From Saccharospirillum sp040881935 (lineage in GTDB: Bacteria > Pseudomonadota > Gammaproteobacteria > Pseudomonadales > Natronospirillaceae), in NCBI RefSeq assembly GCF_040881935.1, contig NZ_JBBECH010000057.1, forward strand, positions 1-64,000: a stretch of 64,000 nt of DNA. Direction: 5' to 3'. Position numbers and translations under genes: made by a program. Shown one piece after another: positions 34,703-43,719 of the stretch. A model generated the notes under the pieces. It was not told where the DNA came from. It ran no database searches and was given only the letters and a program-made list of their open reading frames with translations. Each line of letters starts with the position of its first letter. Within the stretch, counting starts at the first letter, position 1.

Positions 34703-36180
34703 GGCCGATTCCTGGCAAGCTTGGTTATATAAGGGAAAATCAAGATCACAGCCGCAACGATTATAATACTCAGTGTAATCGGTCTAAAAATGAACCCTGG
34801 TCCGTGAAAGTTTAAAGATAGGTTCAAGTATCGCTCCACAGCAGCACCCAGAACAAAACCCAGGAGCAGTGCTGCACGGCTTAGCTTTGCTTTATCCAGT
34901 GCTATCGCTATGAGCCCGAAAAATAGGGTAAACACGACATCTATGAAGCTGTTGTGTGTCGTATAGGCACCCAGCACCACTAGCATTAACAATATGGGAG
35001 CCAGTATTCGGCCCGGAATCAGGGTAACTCTTGCCAGATAGGGCATGAACAGAATGACCAGCAGGGCACCAAGAACATTCGAGAAACCTAATACGGCGGC
35101 GAGGCCGACTCCAATATCAGCATTGTTTCTCAGAAACTCAGGCCCGGGCTGTATGCCCATGACAATAAAGCCACCTAAGAGTACTGCCATTCCAGAACTG
35201 CCGGGTATGCCCAGGGCTAAGGTAGGAACGAGAGCGCCCCCTTCCTTGGCATTGTTGGTTGACTCTGGTGCTATCACACCTTCAATCGCCCCATCACCAA
35301 ATTTTTCGGGTGCTTTAGACCTCTTTTTGGCAGCACCGTACGCCACAAAGGGTGCGGTTTCGCCGCCAACACCAGGTACGAGACCAACGATAATGCCAAT
35401 AAGCGCAGATTGAACCACGGTAATCCAGTGTTTTACGGTATCTCGCATTCCTAAAAATACATCGCTAAACGCGATTGTTCGATTGCCAGAATCAGAGGCA
35501 ATGGGTTTGCCATTCTGAATCAGTTTAATAATTTCAGGCACGGCGAATAGGCCCAAAGCAATAGGGATAAGATTAAGGCCATCCAGAAGGTATTCAGAGC
35601 CCATCCAGAACCTTGGTATTCCTGATATGGCTTCATAGCCAAAAAAAGATAGGAATATACCGAGCATACCTGCGACCAAACCAGACCATGTGGACCCGGA
35701 ACCAACAGATGCAAGGAAAAGTAGACCGATCAGCATCAGAATGAATGTTTCTGGTGAGCCAAAACTCAAAATGATAGGTTGAAGAATGGGTATGAGCAGT
35801 GCAAATGCAATACAACCCAGTACACCACCGATTGCAGAACTCGCTAGCGCAGCACCGGAAGCGTAGCCACCTCGACCCTGTTTGGACAACGGATAACCAT
35901 CGATCACGGTCGCAGCGCTGGGCGGCGTGCCTGGTATACCGAGAAGTATACTGGGTAAAGCACCACTTGTAGTAGTAACGGCATGTGCGGCAATTAGAAA
36001 GGCCAAGCCAACAAACGGTTCCATGCCATAAACGAATGGAATCAATATTGCTAATGCTGTTAGCCCACTAAGACCTGGTAAAATGCCAAATATCAATCCG
36101 ATGGGTATTGCGATTAAAACGGCACTCAGTGCTTGCCAGCTTGAGAACAAACCAAGCCCATCAATGATGTTGGACCACAT
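34699..36180 (-). CDS. tctA: Tripartite tricarboxylate transporter large permease subunit
   Basis: A 493-aa TctA permease with about eleven or twelve helices. The family signature is clear: GILPGLSGLTALAILIPF near residue 35, then PSILLGIPGTPPSAATVIDGYPLSKQG and the mirror-image LVPGVGGETAPFVAYG with ALGIPGSSGMAVLLGGF in the second half. The ATG at 36180 has GGAG eight bases upstream; an ATG ten codons earlier lacks one. It takes up a carboxylate using the ion gradient, with the TctC protein next door as receptor. Confidence 0.94.
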   Translation of the reverse strand: MWSNIIDGLGLFSSWQALSAVLIAIPIGLIFGILPGLSGLTALAILIPFVYGMEPFVGLAFLIAAHAVTTTSGALPSILLGIPGTPPSAATVIDGYPLSKQGRGGYASGAALASSAIGGVLGCIAFALLIPILQPIILSFGSPETFILMLIGLLFLASVGSGSTWSGLVAGMLGIFLSFFGYEAISGIPRFWMGSEYLLDGLNLIPIALGLFAVPEIIKLIQNGKPIASDSGNRTIAFSDVFLGMRDTVKHWITVVQSALIGIIVGLVPGVGGETAPFVAYGAAKKRSKAPEKFGDGAIEGVIAPESTNNAKEGGALVPTLALGIPGSSGMAVLLGGFIVMGIQPGPEFLRNNADIGVGLAAVLGFSNVLGALLVILFMPYLARVTLIPGRILAPILLMLVVLGAYTTHNSFIDVVFTLFFGLIAIALDKAKLSRAALLLGFVLGAAVERYLNLSLNFHGPGFIFRPITLSIIIVAAVILIFPYITKLARNRP

Positions 36181-36245
36181 AAACACGCTCCAGTATGGCG
36201 GGTGCACCACAGTGAAGTCTATGGCTGCACCCGTGTAAGCCCTGA

Positions 36246-37286
36246 TTAGAAGTACTTGTTAAGTAGAACGTTCTCAATTTCAGTGGCACGCCCTGATTTA
36301 CTTGCTTCGAAAACACTGTTGACAATTGATTCGAGTTGCGATCCGGAAATATAGTTGATGTCCAGTCCCCGGTCTGCAAGCTCGCTCAGAAACTCATCAT
36401 CTGTTAGAACTGTTTCCAGGGCAGTTCGAAGGTAATTGGTCAGCTCGTCACTCATTCCTGGCGGTGCAACGATTGAGCGGCCGATTTCTGCAACGTTACC
36501 GCGGTAGTCATTCCAGAATGCAGCGTCTTCGCTTAATTCAAGTTCTTCAGAGATTGGTTCGAGTTCCGGGAAGTACTGTGAGCTGGAATTGCCCAGTACC
36601 GTGATGGCTCTTGCCTGATCACCTTGGACGGAGTCGTTGATAGAGGTGTCGGTAAGAATTATACCGTCAGCATCGCCACGGTAGACTGCCAGTCGGGCTT
36701 CTGAACTGCCACTGAAGCCTAATCGAATAGCACATTCCAGTTGCAAGGCTTCACAGAGAATGGCTGCTGAATCGCTTGGGCCATCTGCACGGCTCATCGC
36801 TGAGAATACAATAGGACGATCTGCATCAATCAGGTCCTGTGTACTGTGGAAAGGAGAATCGTTGTTTACCATCAACACCCAGGGTTCAGCGTTAACTCTG
36901 CCAAGCCATGTGTATTCGCTTAGATTATAAGTTACACCGGGAGCTCCAGTTATTTGCCCTAGAGCTGATGGAACACCATTGAGAATGTATATAGTGGTGC
37001 CATCCGGATCTTCACGATAGACGGTGTTTGTAGCAGTACGGCTGCCGCCACCGGGCATGTTTTGTACAACGATGGTAGCTTCCAGTTCTTCGGCAAGCGC
37101 TGGGCCGAGTACGCGCGCATACGTATCGAAACCACCACCTGGCCCGTAGCCTACAACAAAGTTTATGGTTTCACCTTTTAGCGGAGCATGACTGTCTGCA
37201 CCAGCCATTGCGGCAATAGATGTAAGTAGTACAGATGTTGTTACCTTGACTATACTTTTATTATTGAAAACTTGGCGTAGTAGCAT
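36246..37286 (-). CDS. tctC: Tripartite tricarboxylate transporter substrate-binding protein
   Basis: A 346-aa periplasmic receptor of the TctC/Bug family. The signal peptide is at about 1-30 (VTTSVLLTSIAAMAGADSHA). The Bug hallmark begins at INFVVGYGPGGGFDTYARVL, followed by VVQNMPGGGSRTATNTVY. It lies 65 bp upstream of tctA on the same strand. It recognises a carboxylic acid; which one is unknown, though the phthalate-type neighbours suggest an aromatic acid. Confidence 0.92.
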   Translation of the reverse strand: MLLRQVFNNKSIVKVTTSVLLTSIAAMAGADSHAPLKGETINFVVGYGPGGGFDTYARVLGPALAEELEATIVVQNMPGGGSRTATNTVYREDPDGTTIYILNGVPSALGQITGAPGVTYNLSEYTWLGRVNAEPWVLMVNNDSPFHSTQDLIDADRPIVFSAMSRADGPSDSAAILCEALQLECAIRLGFSGSSEARLAVYRGDADGIILTDTSINDSVQGDQARAITVLGNSSSQYFPELEPISEELELSEDAAFWNDYRGNVAEIGRSIVAPPGMSDELTNYLRTALETVLTDDEFLSELADRGLDINYISGSQLESIVNSVFEASKSGRATEIENVLLNKYF

Positions 37287-37340
37287 GGTATACCTCTTAT
37301 TTTAGTATGTACCCGATTATGGTACGTTCGTTTTGTCACG

Positions 37341-38330
37341 TTATACTTTAACGTGACTTTGAACCTCTCTTGGAAAGAGCTCTTCAGGCGTCATCTTTTT
37401 CTGCAACAACCCTTGCTCAAAGCCAAAGTCGAGGAACGCTTGAATCGTGTGTCTGTTTGGTTCAATGCCATAAGGCCACAGACTGTTCTCAAACGTGTCC
37501 GAAAGACTTTCGATATTTGTTGGAAGCCACGGGATCGGCATGTAGGAAGCCGTGACGTCGCAGGCTCGTTCGAGTGAATTATTTTTCGCTTGCTCCAGTG
37601 CAGCCATCAAGTTATTTGCAATCCAGGGATTTCGATCCAGAACCTCCTGTTTTATTGCAACCACATGCATGATCGGGAATATTCCGGATTTGGAGAAATA
37701 CTGCCGTTCAGCTGCTTCAGGGCTATCAAGCAGCCGACGAATAGAACCGTCTTTACTGGAAAATGGAGCGGGAGGCCTTGCGCTGAAAATCGCATCGATC
37801 TCGCCGTCGAGCAGAAGTTGGGTTAGAGACTTATCTGCGCGGTTTACGTAGTCAATGTCACTGGGTATTGAGAGTTTAACCTTCTCCTTTCGCCCGGCCT
37901 GATTGACACCTGATTGAACCCACCGAATCGAGTTCAAGGAAATGCCTAGCTCATGCTGCAAGTATCCACGGGTGTAAACCGAAGCGGTCTGAGCCCACTC
38001 TGGAAGGCCTATGGATTTGCCACACAATTGAGAGGGGTCAGTTATGTTGGAGTCTGCCCGAACATACATGGATGACAGCCGAAACATTCTGGATAGAAAG
38101 ACAGGAATTGCATTAAGCGTTGTATCACCCTGGCTTTTTAATACACAGTATTTTGCAAAGGAAAGCTCAGTTACCTCCCACTCCCTAAAATTCAAGAATC
38201 GATAGAATATCTCCTCGACCGGAAGGTTTAGCATCGTCAGATCAATACCGTCTGCCCGAACGCTGCCCATTCTTAGGTCGCGCACGTGATCATAATCCGG
38301 CACTGCCATTGTTAGCGCTATATTTGACAT
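37341..38330 (-). CDS. 4,5-dihydroxyphthalate decarboxylase-like protein
   Basis: A 329-aa cytosolic protein (no signal peptide) with the periplasmic-binding-like fold of the PhtD / 4,5-dihydroxyphthalate decarboxylase family. It begins IALTMAVPDYDHVRDLRMGS, has FREWEVTELSFAKY near residue 48, and GKSIGLPEWAQTASVYTRG near residue 108. Some members are true decarboxylases; many are uncharacterised. Between a class II aldolase gene and TctABC genes it probably acts on an aromatic or carboxylic substrate imported by TctABC. The activity is not shown by the sequence alone. Confidence 0.8.
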   Translation of the reverse strand: MSNIALTMAVPDYDHVRDLRMGSVRADGIDLTMLNLPVEEIFYRFLNFREWEVTELSFAKYCVLKSQGDTTLNAIPVFLSRMFRLSSMYVRADSNITDPSQLCGKSIGLPEWAQTASVYTRGYLQHELGISLNSIRWVQSGVNQAGRKEKVKLSIPSDIDYVNRADKSLTQLLLDGEIDAIFSARPPAPFSSKDGSIRRLLDSPEAAERQYFSKSGIFPIMHVVAIKQEVLDRNPWIANNLMAALEQAKNNSLERACDVTASYMPIPWLPTNIESLSDTFENSLWPYGIEPNRHTIQAFLDFGFEQGLLQKKMTPEELFPREVQSHVKV

Positions 38331-38415
38331 TCATTGAGCTCCTACATTCAACGCGTACTTGTTCTTATTTTACTGTTCTTGCACTATCAGCAAGCTTACC
38401 TAGGGATTCTATTCG

Positions 38416-39120
38416 TCAAAGTGACACACTGGATTTCCAATGGTCCCAGGCTCGAACCATTTGCCCTTCAACATTGACCATGGCTTGTTCTGCTTCTTCT
38501 TTAGACAGATACGTCACCTCGCCCAAGCTCATTGCTTGAGCTTGCAATTTGGCATTCACTTCAAGGTAAACAGCTCTGTACACGACCCTCATGAGTGAGT
38601 CTGCAACGACGGTTGATCCATGCCCTCTCATCAGTACTGTATTACGGTCACCGAGTGTTTTGGCCAGTGATTGACCCAGATCCTGATTTGAGATTAAAAG
38701 ATCTGTCGGAGTGTCTGAGTGATCACGAATTTCATAAATAGGTGCGTAATCGTGAATAAAACAACTCATGTGACAAACGGGTCTTAGTGGAACCGACTTG
38801 ACCACACTGAAAGGCACAATTGAAGGTGAGTGGCTGTGGACAACGGCCATGACATCCGGGCGCTTGCGATAAATTTCTCCATGGATGTATCGCTCCAGGT
38901 ACGGCTTTCTGTCATCACCAACTACTGTGCCATCCAACTCGTGCTCAAGAATGTCGCTGGGGCTAACAGTATTGGGAGCCATATTTCTTGATAAAAAGAA
39001 GTGCTCGGGGTTTTCCGGGTTTCTAACGCTTACATGGCCAAAAGCATCCACGACACCTTCATTAAAAAGAATGCGATTCGCGATACTCAGGTCTGTTATC
39101 AGGTCATTTTGGGTCGCCAT
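38416..39120 (-). CDS. Class II aldolase/adducin family protein
   Basis: A 234-aa zinc enzyme of the fuculose-phosphate aldolase/adducin family. Visible features are the N-terminal helix SIANRILFNEGVVDAFGHVSVRN, the metal-binding HSHS in VMAVVHSHSPSIVPF, and the late histidine in VLMRGHGSTVVAD. The ATG at 39120 is preferred to an upstream TTG. It is the first gene of the minus-strand accessory cluster. In related clusters such proteins act as decarboxylases or aldolases on hydroxylated carboxylic or aromatic acids. The substrate is undetermined. Confidence 0.85.
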   Translation of the reverse strand: MATQNDLITDLSIANRILFNEGVVDAFGHVSVRNPENPEHFFLSRNMAPNTVSPSDILEHELDGTVVGDDRKPYLERYIHGEIYRKRPDVMAVVHSHSPSIVPFSVVKSVPLRPVCHMSCFIHDYAPIYEIRDHSDTPTDLLISNQDLGQSLAKTLGDRNTVLMRGHGSTVVADSLMRVVYRAVYLEVNAKLQAQAMSLGEVTYLSKEEAEQAMVNVEGQMVRAWDHWKSSVSL

Positions 39121-39269
39121 GAATCTTTTCTCAGTCAACTTGTTAGAGATCTAACATAGATGACGAAGGCGAAGGGGTCAATCAGATTTCGAACTGGGCA
39201 ATTCTATGGACTTACCTGTCGAACGAGTGTGATATCGCGTTGCCAGGCGGCTTGACCATGTCTGGAATA

Positions 39270-39294
39270 AGCCTGGAACAGAGTGTTCCAGGCT
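39270..39294. terminator. Perfect 11-bp hairpin downstream of the phosphatase gene
   Basis: AGCCTGGAACA and TGTTCCAGGCT pair around GAG. It lies at the boundary between AT-rich accessory DNA and GC-rich core, downstream (minus strand) of the phosphatase operon. No T-tract is present in either direction. A second stem, GTGCCGGG with CCCGGCAC, spans 39320-39363. Confidence 0.5.
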
Positions 39295-39397
39295 CCGGGG
39301 CGACTTGCCTGGTCGGGAGGTGCCGGGCGGTTATTTACTCCGGCTCTGCATTGGCCCCGGCACACTATGTTGAAGTCTCTGTTTGGGAACACTGTAC

Positions 39398-40231
39398 TCA
39401 GGTACCTTCACCAGATGTCTGCAGCAACTGCTTCTCCATGGAAAGCCATAAGCCCGGTGCGGTAGCCATGGTCGGGCCGGGTTTGTCGAAATCCGCGCCC
39501 TGGTGTGTCATCAGTACGCGTCCGCCCGCTTCGCTGACCAGCAACTGACCACCCCAGCTGTCCCAGGGGTAGACCAGCGGTTCATACATGCCCAGCAGGC
39601 GGCCGGAAGCTACATAAGCCAGGCCGAGCGCACAGGATCCGATGCGGCTGTACATGCCGCCCGCATCTACTAGCCACTCGATAAAGCGCGCTGATTGCCG
39701 TGCACCGAGTTTTACCGAGCTGCCGATGGAAATCAGGCCATCCGCTACCGTCTGTTCAGTGGCTACCCGGATGGGTTGACCGTTGCACCAGGCACCGCCA
39801 CCGAGGACCGCAGAGTAAAGCTCGTCGGCTACCGGATCGTAAATCACTGTCATAAGCGTTTCGTTGCGATGAGCCAGGGCGATGACCAGACACCATTGTG
39901 GAATGCCTTTAAGAAAACAGGTAGTGCCGTCAATCGGATCAATGATCCACAGGTAGGCATCCTTGTCCGCTTCCTTTAGGCCGTGTTCTTCTCCGATGAC
40001 AGCGTCTTCGGGAAACTGCGCATGCAGGGAGTCACTGATGAAGTGTTCCACCCGGGTATCAGCTTCCGACACCCAGTCCTGCTGGCCCTTGTTCCGTATC
40101 TTGAGTTCGCCGGCATTGTTGAAGTAATCTAGGGCGATAGCGCCGGCATCCCGGATCATGGTGCTGACGTGCTGTAACCGCGCATGAACGGCATCAATAT
40201 CCCTGTTGCTGAGTGTTGTCGGTATCGTCAT
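39398..40231 (-). CDS. Inositol monophosphatase family phosphatase
   Basis: A 277-aa magnesium-dependent phosphatase. The metal-binding motifs are EEHG (81-84) and DPIDGTT (98-104), and a later acidic site reads YPWDSWGGQLLVSEAGG, close to the usual WDxAAG. Members hydrolyse inositol phosphates, histidinol phosphate, PAP or sugar phosphates. The start overlaps the kinase stop by ATGA, so kinase and phosphatase are made together. A LacI-type operator lies upstream of the pair, and an inositol catabolic locus is 10 kb away, which makes an inositol-type substrate attractive but unproven. Confidence 0.88.
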   Translation of the reverse strand: MTIPTTLSNRDIDAVHARLQHVSTMIRDAGAIALDYFNNAGELKIRNKGQQDWVSEADTRVEHFISDSLHAQFPEDAVIGEEHGLKEADKDAYLWIIDPIDGTTCFLKGIPQWCLVIALAHRNETLMTVIYDPVADELYSAVLGGGAWCNGQPIRVATEQTVADGLISIGSSVKLGARQSARFIEWLVDAGGMYSRIGSCALGLAYVASGRLLGMYEPLVYPWDSWGGQLLVSEAGGRVLMTHQGADFDKPGPTMATAPGLWLSMEKQLLQTSGEGT

Positions 40232-40842
40232 AGGAGCACCAGTTCGTTCACCAATTCCTGAATTCTGGATTGCAAGGCGTCCATACCCTGGTCGTTAGTG
40301 ATGCGGACATCCGCGTGGTCGATCAGGGCGACATTTTGTTGAAACGCCTGATCGCCATCCACTATGCCCGCTGCCCGAGTGTCCGCCGCCTGGAACTCTT
40401 CCAGTGTATCCGGGTCTCCGGCGCGTCCGCGCGAACGGACACGTTCGAATCGTGTGGTGTCTGGTGTCACCATGGCTAACAGCACGAACCGGGCACCGGC
40501 CTCCAGGGCTGCCTGACGCAGTGTGTTTAACTCGGACAGGTTGCGTAAGCCATCAATGACGGTTCGCGGTTGATGAAAGGGGTCGATGTCTAACAACAGG
40601 CGCCGCGCAAAATAGTCAGCGCCTTCCGCTTCCTGTTTCCGGCGTCCGTATTCTTGCACCTGGGCCCGTGTTGGCTGATCGTGAACGGATTCGGCCTCTT
40701 CCCGCAGCAGCGCCGAAACTGAACAGGGGTTGAATCCCAGTTTCTGAATAAGCCCCGTCGTGGTGGTTTTTCCAGCCCCGGATTCGCCGCATATGGCGAT
40801 GGCCAGAGGGGTTGTGTCGGGTGTCGTTGTCGATGAACTCAT
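40228..40842 (-). CDS. P-loop kinase of the dephospho-CoA/adenylate kinase-like (UPF0200) type
   Basis: A 204-aa nucleoside-triphosphate-dependent kinase or NTPase. Walker A GESGAGKTT is at residues 19-27. FNPCSVSALLREEA follows, as in small nucleotide-kinase-like proteins; RTVIDGLRNLSELN carries the acidic second motif; and RSRGRAGDPDTLEEFQAADT resembles the lid of UPF0200 proteins. The target is unknown; coupling to an inositol-phosphatase-like enzyme is unusual because the two would oppose each other on the same substrate. It is divergent from the peptide-family transporter and shares its control region. Confidence 0.72.
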   Translation of the reverse strand: MSSSTTTPDTTPLAIAICGESGAGKTTTTGLIQKLGFNPCSVSALLREEAESVHDQPTRAQVQEYGRRKQEAEGADYFARRLLLDIDPFHQPRTVIDGLRNLSELNTLRQAALEAGARFVLLAMVTPDTTRFERVRSRGRAGDPDTLEEFQAADTRAAGIVDGDQAFQQNVALIDHADVRITNDQGMDALQSRIQELVNELVLL

Positions 40843-40882
40843 GGTGTGTTTCCCCGTTTTTGTTGATTTTTCTCCGCTGCTG

Positions 40883-40912
40883 TTGACAGGCGGTCCGACT
40901 TAGGACTAGATT
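40883..40912 (+). promoter_or_regulatory. Promoter of the peptide-family ABC operon
   Basis: TTGACA (40883-40888), an 18-base spacer, then TAGATT (40907-40912). The LacI-type palindrome begins one base later, over the expected transcription start, ideal for repression. It leaves a leader of about 190 bases before the ATG at 41107. Confidence 0.55.
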
Positions 40913-40913
40913 A

Positions 40914-40929
40914 TTGCAAGCGCTTGCAA
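40914..40929. promoter_or_regulatory. LacI-family operator (perfect palindrome), site 1
   Basis: TTGCAAGCGCTTGCAA, a perfect 16-bp palindrome with the central CG typical of LacI/GalR-family operators. It lies between the divergent kinase/phosphatase genes and the ABC operon. It differs by one base from the site upstream of the LacI gene at 47990. Confidence 0.85.
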
Positions 40930-41106
40930 AACAAGTCAAGCCTTGTTTAGCTTGACAGCAGCGCAGCCGGGCACAATCCAGCAGTTGGAACCATGAATAG
41001 TTAATGAGTCATGGTTTCCAGGCTTGCCCGAAGCCGAACTAAATACAAATACAATAAGACTAGCCTGCTCTGTGACGCCATGTCCCGGGCAGGTCGGGAG
41101 GCAAAT

Positions 41107-42693
41107 ATGAGTAACAAGAACCTTGTCCTATCTACCGTGATGGCAGGCGTTATGTTTGCGGGTAACGCCGCAGCCGAGTCAGACGAAACCTTTGTCGTGG
41201 CTGTACCCCAGGAACCCCAGGATCTGGCTGCTCAAGCCATATACAAGGAGGTTAATGCTCCGGGGCTGCGTAACGTAATCGAGCCGCTGATCATGTCCGA
41301 TTCGCAAACCGGTGAATTCGTGCCGGTGTTGGCGACCAAATGGGAACGCATCGGCGATGACAGTTTGCGTTTGCACATCAGAGAAGGGGTGACCTTCCAT
41401 GACGGCACACCGATGGATGCAGAGGCTGTGGCCACGTCCATTGAATTTGTCTGGGATCCTGAAAATGCGTTTACCATTCAGGAATATGCCGGGCCCGGTG
41501 TAATCACCGCGACGGTGGAAAGCGACAACACCGTTATCGTTCATTCATCCGAACCCGACCCCATGCTGGATTTTCGCATGACACTGACGGGTATTACATC
41601 GCAGCGGCAAATCGAAGAAAACCCGTCCGAACACTATACCCATCCGCTGGGTACCGGGCCCTATCAGTTTGACGAGTGGAACCGGGGTTCCAACTGGAAA
41701 GCCAGTCGTTATGACGATTGGTGGGGCTGGGAAGCCGATGTGGCGTATGGCACCAACAAGCCGCAATTCGATGCACTCGAGTTCCGCTTTCGCACGGAGT
41801 CTTCAGCACGCATGGCCATGATGCAGGCCGGCGAAGCGGATATCGTGAACGCGCCTCAGGCTTCGGACTGCGCGCGAGCCGACGAGTATGAGGAGTTCCG
41901 CTGCGTGTCCGGACCGTCCGACCGCTATTTGTATGGCCGGCTGGATCACTCACTGTATGCGGATGAACGGCTGCGGGATGAGCGGGTCCGGGAGGCGATT
42001 TTCATTGCCGTGGACTACGCTGGTCTGTCCAGCATTCTGGGGCTCGCTTCCGTCCCTCAGGGCCAGATGGGCACACCGGACATGACCGGTTTTAACGACA
42101 CTTTGGAACAGTATGAGTATGACCTGCAACGCGCCCTGGAACTGCTCGCCGAAGCGCGAGCCGATGGCGTGGATGTAGATGGGTTGGAAGTTGAAGTCAT
42201 GGGTCGTAACGATACGCCGCGCATCGGGGAACTGGTGGAAGCCATTGGCGCCATGATCGAGTCTGTGGGTATTTCCACCGTGCAAACGGTGCAGACACCG
42301 GCGGTGGCCAATCCACGGTTTCGGGTTTCCGATTACGAGGCCAACGCGCCTCGCGCATTGCTGCAGGTGCACGTCAAGCAGAATCCGGCGCCGGACTTTG
42401 GCCTGAATCTGTTGTCCAATTTCGGTTGCCCGGATACGGACGACCCTGCCGGCGCGACGCGTTCTTCCGTGTTCTGTGACGAGACCTTTGATCAGCGTCT
42501 GAACGAAGCGCTGGCCATGGTCGGTAAGGAGCGGCATGAAGCCATGCGTGAACTCGTTGCCTATGTGCACGAGCGCCATCTGACCATGCCTCTGGCGCTG
42601 CTGGACCACGCTTATTTGATCTCGAGCGATTATGAGCTGGTATTCGGACCCGCTGGCAGACTGTTGATGGCCAATGTGTCTGTAACGCGATAA
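41107..42693 (+). CDS. Peptide/nickel-family ABC substrate-binding protein
   Basis: A 528-aa family 5 solute-binding protein. A signal peptide (LVLSTVMAGVMFAGNAAA) follows ATG 41107, which has GGGAGG six bases upstream. Typical segments are LATKWERIGDDSLRLHIREG with VTFHDGTPMDAEAV near residue 100, and THPLGTGPYQFDEW near residue 180. This family binds peptides, nickel, oligosaccharides, glycosides or opines, so the name does not fix the substrate. The LacI operator upstream argues for a carbohydrate or sugar-like ligand. A hairpin separates it from the permease genes. Confidence 0.92.
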   Translation: MSNKNLVLSTVMAGVMFAGNAAAESDETFVVAVPQEPQDLAAQAIYKEVNAPGLRNVIEPLIMSDSQTGEFVPVLATKWERIGDDSLRLHIREGVTFHDGTPMDAEAVATSIEFVWDPENAFTIQEYAGPGVITATVESDNTVIVHSSEPDPMLDFRMTLTGITSQRQIEENPSEHYTHPLGTGPYQFDEWNRGSNWKASRYDDWWGWEADVAYGTNKPQFDALEFRFRTESSARMAMMQAGEADIVNAPQASDCARADEYEEFRCVSGPSDRYLYGRLDHSLYADERLRDERVREAIFIAVDYAGLSSILGLASVPQGQMGTPDMTGFNDTLEQYEYDLQRALELLAEARADGVDVDGLEVEVMGRNDTPRIGELVEAIGAMIESVGISTVQTVQTPAVANPRFRVSDYEANAPRALLQVHVKQNPAPDFGLNLLSNFGCPDTDDPAGATRSSVFCDETFDQRLNEALAMVGKERHEAMRELVAYVHERHLTMPLALLDHAYLISSDYELVFGPAGRLLMANVSVTR

Positions 42694-42703
42694 GTCGAAA
42701 TTA

Positions 42704-42724
42704 GGCGGAGGAGTTTCCTCCGCC
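42704..42724 (+). terminator. Hairpin between binding-protein and permease genes
   Basis: GGCGGAGGA and TCCTCCGCC form a perfect 9-bp stem around GTT, 10 bases after the stop. No T-tract, so it probably stabilises the binding-protein message or attenuates rather than stops transcription. Confidence 0.65.
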
Positions 42725-42749
42725 GTCATAGAGCAAGTGGAGGATTTCC

Positions 42750-43718
42750 ATGCCTTATCTAGTGCGTCGAGCGGGCCATTCCATCATCCTTCTGCTGGTC
42801 GTTGTCACCTTTGTTTTCTTAGCGGGTCGAATGATTGGTGATCCGGCCATTGTCATGCTGGGACCAAGTGCAACGGATGCGGCACTCGAGCAACTGCGTA
42901 ACAATCTGGGCCTTAACGACCCACTGCTGGTCCAGTATTTTCGATTCATCACCGATCTGTTGCAAGGCGACATGGGGGTCAGTTTTCGCTATGGCTTTTC
43001 CCAGATGCCCGCCGACCAATTTATGGAAACGTCCGGGACACCGGTGATGGAACTGGTTCTGGAACGGTTACCGCAGACCTTCTATCTGGCAGCAGTGGCG
43101 TTGTCCAGCGCCCTGGTACTGGCTTTGACGCTGGGCTGCCTGGGCGCCATGTGGCCGAGATCCTGGGTCGACAACCTGGTGAACGTGCTGTCCCTGGCCT
43201 CGGTTTCCGTGGTCCAGTTCTGGCTCGGTCTGATGCTGATTCTGCTGTTCGCTGTGCATCTGGGATGGTTGCCCACCGGTGGCTATGGCGAGTGGTATCA
43301 CGTCATTTTGCCGGCCATTGCCCTGGGTGCCAGACCTCTGGGGCGGGTTGGCCAGGTGACGCGCAGCGCCATGCTGGACGAACTGTCCAGACCCTATGCG
43401 GCGGCGGCCCGGGCCAAGGGCTTGCCGGAACATCGCATCGTATCGGTACACGCGCTGAAAAACGCGGGTATTCCCATCGTGACTATTACCGGCGATGAAC
43501 TGGTGCAACTGGTGACCGGCGCCATTCTGGTGGAAACCGTATTCGGCTGGCCGGGCATTGGACAACTGCTGGTCTCTTCCATGAGTACGCGGGATCTGCC
43601 GGTGCTGCAAGGTGCCATATTGACCGTCGCGGCGTTGGTTATCGTCGTTAATCTGGTGGTGGATGCTACCTATACCTACCTGAATCCCAGAGTAAGTTTC
43701 AGTTCTCGGAGTTCATGA
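42750..43718 (+). CDS. Peptide-family ABC permease (DppB-like)
   Basis: A 322-aa inner-membrane permease with six helices. It begins MPYLVRRAGHSIILLLVVVTFVFL as DppB-type proteins do. The coupling loop is ELSRPYAAAARAKGLPEHRI near residue 220, followed by HALKNAGIPIVTITG and ETVFGWPGIGQLL. GTGGAGGA lies upstream of the ATG. It is separated from the second permease by a single base, so it belongs to one operon. Confidence 0.94.
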   Translation: MPYLVRRAGHSIILLLVVVTFVFLAGRMIGDPAIVMLGPSATDAALEQLRNNLGLNDPLLVQYFRFITDLLQGDMGVSFRYGFSQMPADQFMETSGTPVMELVLERLPQTFYLAAVALSSALVLALTLGCLGAMWPRSWVDNLVNVLSLASVSVVQFWLGLMLILLFAVHLGWLPTGGYGEWYHVILPAIALGARPLGRVGQVTRSAMLDELSRPYAAAARAKGLPEHRIVSVHALKNAGIPIVTITGDELVQLVTGAILVETVFGWPGIGQLLVSSMSTRDLPVLQGAILTVAALVIVVNLVVDATYTYLNPRVSFSSRSS

Positions 43719-43719
43719 A

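Noticed and set aside
31058..39240. Intact prophage or integrative element
   Set aside because: No integrase, relaxase, phage structural or replication genes are present, and no matching 3' tRNA fragment was found near 39.2 kb.
39240..39548. Plus-strand 102-codon reading frame over the hairpin region
   Set aside because: It overlaps the well-supported phosphatase gene on the other strand, has no ribosome site and no recognisable protein character.
40891..40909. Second copy of the foldback element end (TCCGACTTAGGACTAG)
   Set aside because: Only about nine bases match the 22-bp end and there is no partner end nearby, so chance similarity is more likely.
40952..40977. Alternative promoter TTGACA...CACAAT upstream of the ABC binding protein
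   Set aside because: The spacer is only 14 bases; the pair at 40883/40907 has an 18-base spacer and directly abuts the operator.
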